A stretch of DNA of 7,444 nt from Gammaproteobacteria bacterium (GTDB lineage Bacteria > Pseudomonadota > Gammaproteobacteria > Steroidobacterales > UBA11654): assembly GCA_012965065.1 (NCBI GenBank), contig DTSX01000048.1, positions 1,914 to 9,357 of the forward strand, written 5' to 3'. Made by a program: the position numbers and the translations under genes. Shown one piece after another: positions 4,726 to 7,444 of this stretch. Under the pieces are notes generated by a model. The model worked only from the letters and a program-made list of their open reading frames with translations, had not been told where the DNA came from and did no database searches. Within the stretch, counting starts at the first letter, position 1. Every line of letters begins with the position of its first letter.

Positions 4726-5712
4726 ATGCAAATATTTTCTGAACGTGATGTGAATGAAGCTCAACTGCAGTCAAAGAAAATAACCATTTTAGGTTATGGC
4801 AGTCAAGGCCGAGCTCATGCCATGAATTTAAAAGACAGTGGTTTAAATGTAGTAGTTGGACTTAGACGTACTGGATCTAGCTGGGATAAGGCCATTGCAG
4901 ATGGTTTAACGGTTTTAGAGACCCATGAAGCTGTGATCGATTCCGATTTAATATCCTTTTTAGTACCCGATATGGCTCAACCGAAATTGTATGCTGTATT
5001 GGAATCAAAGATTAAGAATTCAGCTACCATTCTTTTTGCACACGGTTTCAATATCCATTACCAACAAATTAAACCGCGTGATGACTTGGATGTAATTTTA
5101 ATTGCTCCAAAATCTCCAGGTGATTTAGTGAGAAGACAATACACCCAGGGCAAAGGTGTCCCTTGTTTGATGGCAATCAACAAGGACCATTCCGGCCAGG
5201 CCCAAGCAAACGCATTAGCCTATGCACACGGCATAGGTGGTTCAAGAGCTGGAATTTTAACCACCACGTTTGCTGAGGAAACCGAAACAGATTTATTTGG
5301 AGAACAAGCGGTTTTGTGTGGTGGGGTGACCGAATTGATCGTCGCTGGCTTTGATACGCTGGTCGATGCAGGCTATCAACCAGAAGTTGCTTATTTCGAG
5401 TGTTTGCATGAATTGAAGTTGATTGTTGATCTGCTCTATGAAGGTGGGATTGAGAAAATGCATAAATTTGTCAGCGAAACGGCAATTTATGGAGATTTAT
5501 CCAGAGGCCCTAGAATTATCAACTCAGAGACAAGGGATACAATGAAGACCATTCTTGCTGAAATACAAAATACAACATTTGCTGATGAATGGATCGAAGA
5601 AAGTAAATCCGGCAAAGAAAACTACAATCGAATGATGCATGATGATCTTAATCATCCGATTGAAAAAGTTGGCAAAGAACTAAGAGAAAGAATGTCTTGG
5701 TTAAAAAATTGA
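4726..5712 (+). CDS. ilvC: Ketol-acid reductoisomerase, class I, NADP-dependent
   Basis: A 328-residue enzyme of valine, isoleucine and (through ketoisovalerate) leucine synthesis. It converts acetolactate or acetohydroxybutyrate to the dihydroxy acids using NADPH and Mg2+ in the cytoplasm. The Rossmann motif GYGSQGRAH is at 23-31, and GLRRTGSSW at 45-53 carries Arg/Ser residues that bind the NADPH 2'-phosphate. His106 in FAHGFNIHY is the catalytic-site His. The metal ligands appear in ETDLFGEQAVLCGG (Asp189, Glu193) and ECLHELKLIVD (Glu225, Glu229), and Ser250 lies in SETAIYGD. The length is the short class I form; E. coli IlvC is the longer class II. The loop at 127-139 reads APKSPGDLVRRQY where many homologues have PKGPGH. 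The start is fixed by GAGGT at 4714-4718, 7 nt before ATG. It follows the attenuator and is first in the operon, 18 nt before leuA. Confidence 0.97.
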   Translation: MQIFSERDVNEAQLQSKKITILGYGSQGRAHAMNLKDSGLNVVVGLRRTGSSWDKAIADGLTVLETHEAVIDSDLISFLVPDMAQPKLYAVLESKIKNSATILFAHGFNIHYQQIKPRDDLDVILIAPKSPGDLVRRQYTQGKGVPCLMAINKDHSGQAQANALAYAHGIGGSRAGILTTTFAEETETDLFGEQAVLCGGVTELIVAGFDTLVDAGYQPEVAYFECLHELKLIVDLLYEGGIEKMHKFVSETAIYGDLSRGPRIINSETRDTMKTILAEIQNTTFADEWIEESKSGKENYNRMMHDDLNHPIEKVGKELRERMSWLKN

Positions 5713-5730
5713 ACTAGCAAATAGAAAATT

Positions 5731-7269
5731 ATGCAACGCGAATCAAACAGTAAAGTTTTTATATTTGATACTACCCTTAGGGATGGTGAGCAAGCACCAG
5801 GCTGTAGCATGTCATTGAGAGAAAAACTCAAGATTGCACATGCATTGAATGAGCTAAATGTCGATGTTATCGAAGCAGGATTTGCAGCTGCTTCTCCTGG
5901 AGATTTTGAGTCCTTAAAAACTATTGCATCAGAAATTGATGGAGCAACAATTTGTAGCTTGGCCCGCTGTAATCCACAAGATATCGAGGCGGCGGCGCAA
6001 GCAATAGATGCCAACCCCAATAAAAGAATTCATGTATTCGTTGCCACAAGTGACATTCATTTGGAACACAAGTTGGATATGACACAAGATGCGGTCGTAA
6101 AAGCAGCTTTTGAAGGTGTAAAGTTGGCAAAAACATTTTGCGATAATGTAGAGTTTTCTCCTGAAGATGCATCCAGGACAGACCGTAATTTCTTGGTCGA
6201 AGTAGTCAATGCAACAATTGCAGCAGGAGCGACAACTATTAATATTCCAGATACTGTTGGGTATTCGATTCCTTTTGAATATGGAAACCTATTTAAATAC
6301 TTAATTGAAAATTGCGAGGGTAGTGAAAATGTTATTTTTAGTGCCCATTGTCACGATGATTTAGGACTATCTGTAGCCAATAGTCTAGCTGCATTAGAAT
6401 CTGGAGCCCGACAAGTAGAATGCACCATCAATGGTATTGGAGAACGAGCTGGGAATACTTCCTTAGAAGAGATTTGTATGGCGATTAAAACCAGGAAAGA
6501 ATATTTTGATTTTCACACACAAATTGAAACCAAAAAACTCTATCCTACCAGCAGATTGGTTTCATCAATTACGGGCATGCATATCCCAAGAAATAAAGCT
6601 GTGGTTGGTGAAAATGCATTTTCACACGAAGCCGGCATACATCAACATGGGATGCTTCAACATGCTTCTACTTATGAAATCATGAAACCTGAAGATGTTG
6701 GGATAGCAAAGTCAAATTTGGTTTTGGGCAAACATAGTGGCAGACATGCCTTCTTAGATAGGGTTACTGAATTAGGATTTAGCCTAAATACTGAAGAGCT
6801 CAACGCAGCTTTTGTTGAATTCAAAAAGTTGGCGGATCGGAAAAAAGAGATTTTTGATTCGGATATTGAAGCCATCGTCATCAATTCTGAGTCCGGTATA
6901 ACTGGCCCTTGGGAGTTAGTAGATTTAGAGATTTCTTCCGGAAAAAGTTGGGGAGCGTCTGCAGACATAAAATTAACACATAATGATGGTAGGATATTAG
7001 AAAACTCATCAAATGGTATTGGTCCGATTGAATCAGTTTTTAAAGCTTTGGAAGATTTAACCGGCTACAGTTTGAAACTTACTAATTTTGAAATACATAG
7101 TGTAAGTGTTGGCGAAGATGCACAAGGAGAAGTAACAGTGACAGTTCGTTATGATGGTCAAGACTATAGAGGTCACGGAATTAGTACAGATATTATCGAA
7201 TCTGGTGCTCTAGCTTATTTGGAAGTCATCAATCGCATCGACAGAAAAAAAATTAGTAGAATTAGGTAA
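5731..7269 (+). CDS. leuA: 2-isopropylmalate synthase, long form with leucine-binding regulatory domain
   Basis: A 512-residue enzyme for the first committed step of leucine synthesis: acetyl-CoA plus 2-ketoisovalerate to 2-isopropylmalate. The HMGL-like TIM barrel occupies about 8-275. FDTTLRDGEQAPGCSM (12-27) carries the catalytic Arg17 and metal-binding Asp18; AHCHDDLGLSVANS (205-218) supplies metal-binding His206 and His208; NGIGERAGN follows. The linker subdomains contain GENAFSHEAGIHQHG (293-307) and GKHSGRHAF (333-341). Residues from about 380 to the end form the LeuA regulatory domain, with GIGPIESVFKAL and GHGISTDIIESGALAYLEVI (481-500), so feedback inhibition by leucine is expected. 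Full length and undamaged. The start is 18 nt after ilvC with no clear Shine-Dalgarno, so coupling is likely. Homocitrate or citramalate synthase are the alternatives; the residue pattern and ilv neighbours favour LeuA. Regulated by the upstream attenuator with ilvC. Confidence 0.96.
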   Translation: MQRESNSKVFIFDTTLRDGEQAPGCSMSLREKLKIAHALNELNVDVIEAGFAAASPGDFESLKTIASEIDGATICSLARCNPQDIEAAAQAIDANPNKRIHVFVATSDIHLEHKLDMTQDAVVKAAFEGVKLAKTFCDNVEFSPEDASRTDRNFLVEVVNATIAAGATTINIPDTVGYSIPFEYGNLFKYLIENCEGSENVIFSAHCHDDLGLSVANSLAALESGARQVECTINGIGERAGNTSLEEICMAIKTRKEYFDFHTQIETKKLYPTSRLVSSITGMHIPRNKAVVGENAFSHEAGIHQHGMLQHASTYEIMKPEDVGIAKSNLVLGKHSGRHAFLDRVTELGFSLNTEELNAAFVEFKKLADRKKEIFDSDIEAIVINSESGITGPWELVDLEISSGKSWGASADIKLTHNDGRILENSSNGIGPIESVFKALEDLTGYSLKLTNFEIHSVSVGEDAQGEVTVTVRYDGQDYRGHGISTDIIESGALAYLEVINRIDRKKISRIR

Positions 7270-7274
7270 TTTCC

Positions 7275-7444
7275 ATGGCATTAAAACAAACTAAAAATAT
7301 ATGGTTTAACGATAAGCTTGTACCTTGGGAAGATGCAACTATCCACGTTTTAACCTATGCCTTGCATTATGGAGCAGCTGTTTTTGAAGGCATCAGGGCA
7401 TACAAAACAGATGATGGCTGTAAGATATTTAGACTCGATGAACA
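7275..7444 (+). CDS. ilvE: Branched-chain amino acid aminotransferase (partial, N-terminus only)
   Basis: ATG at 7275 opens a frame running off the right edge after 56 codons. The product starts MALKQTKNIWFNDKLVPW and continues EDATIHVLTYALHYGAAVFE then GIRAYKTDDG, the standard opening of class IV PLP-dependent branched-chain aminotransferases (compare WFNGEMVRWEDAKVHV and HALHYGTSVFEGIR in E. coli IlvE, from memory). The enzyme transfers an amino group from glutamate to the keto acids of Leu, Ile and Val, the last step for all three. The catalytic Lys lies beyond the window. It starts 5 nt after the leuA stop, and its ribosome site AGGT (7264-7267) is inside the leuA end, 7 nt before ATG. 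D-amino acid aminotransferase and aminodeoxychorismate lyase share the fold, but the HYGAAVFEGIRAY block and operon context point to IlvE. Confidence 0.93.
   Translation, partial: MALKQTKNIWFNDKLVPWEDATIHVLTYALHYGAAVFEGIRAYKTDDGCKIFRLDE

Noticed and set aside
5652..6020. Minus-strand frame of 122 codons across the ilvC-leuA junction
   Set aside because: Antisense to the highly conserved N-terminus of LeuA and the end of IlvC; no family features.

Overview
The window looks like chromosomal DNA from an AT-rich gammaproteobacterium, probably marine or aquatic. This rests on gene content: a DUF3450 / TtpC / ExbB2 / ExbD2 / TonB2 / TPR cluster in the order known from Vibrio, Shewanella and relatives, next to a class I ketol-acid reductoisomerase and long-form 2-isopropylmalate synthase of proteobacterial type. 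The genus cannot be named from the sequence alone.

Positions 1-4283 (minus strand) hold one tightly packed operon, read right to left: a secreted DUF3450 coiled-coil protein, TtpC (periplasmic coiled coil fused to a MotA/TolQ/ExbB domain), ExbB2, ExbD2, TonB2 and a secreted TPR protein cut by the left edge. Gaps are 27 nt or less, and the first pair overlaps by one base. Together they should form an inner-membrane, proton-driven energy transducer for outer-membrane TonB-dependent receptors. A good promoter (TATAAT with 17-bp spacing) lies just upstream of the DUF3450 gene.

Positions 4284-4725 are a 442-nt divergent intergenic region. Its left part holds the TonB-operon promoter and a weak Fur-like or direct-repeat site. 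Its right part holds a complete transcription attenuator: a 34-codon leader ORF (4530-4634) with 11 Ile/Leu/Val residues in a 16-residue stretch (7 Leu, 4 of them consecutive), a hairpin over the Leu run, a candidate antiterminator (4620-4628 with 4657-4666) and a mutually exclusive intrinsic terminator (4660-4688) ending in eight T. The leader gene is short and easily missed.

Positions 4726-7444 (plus strand) hold ilvC, leuA and the start of ilvE, closely spaced and controlled by that attenuator. IlvC makes the dihydroxy acid intermediates of Val/Ile, LeuA diverts 2-ketoisovalerate to leucine, and IlvE transaminates all three keto acids, so one leader that senses charged Leu/Ile/Val tRNA can control the three steps together.

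I see no mobile element, CRISPR array, tRNA, rRNA or toxin/defence system. The attenuator is the most informative non-obvious element; the rest is recognisable core metabolism and envelope transport.
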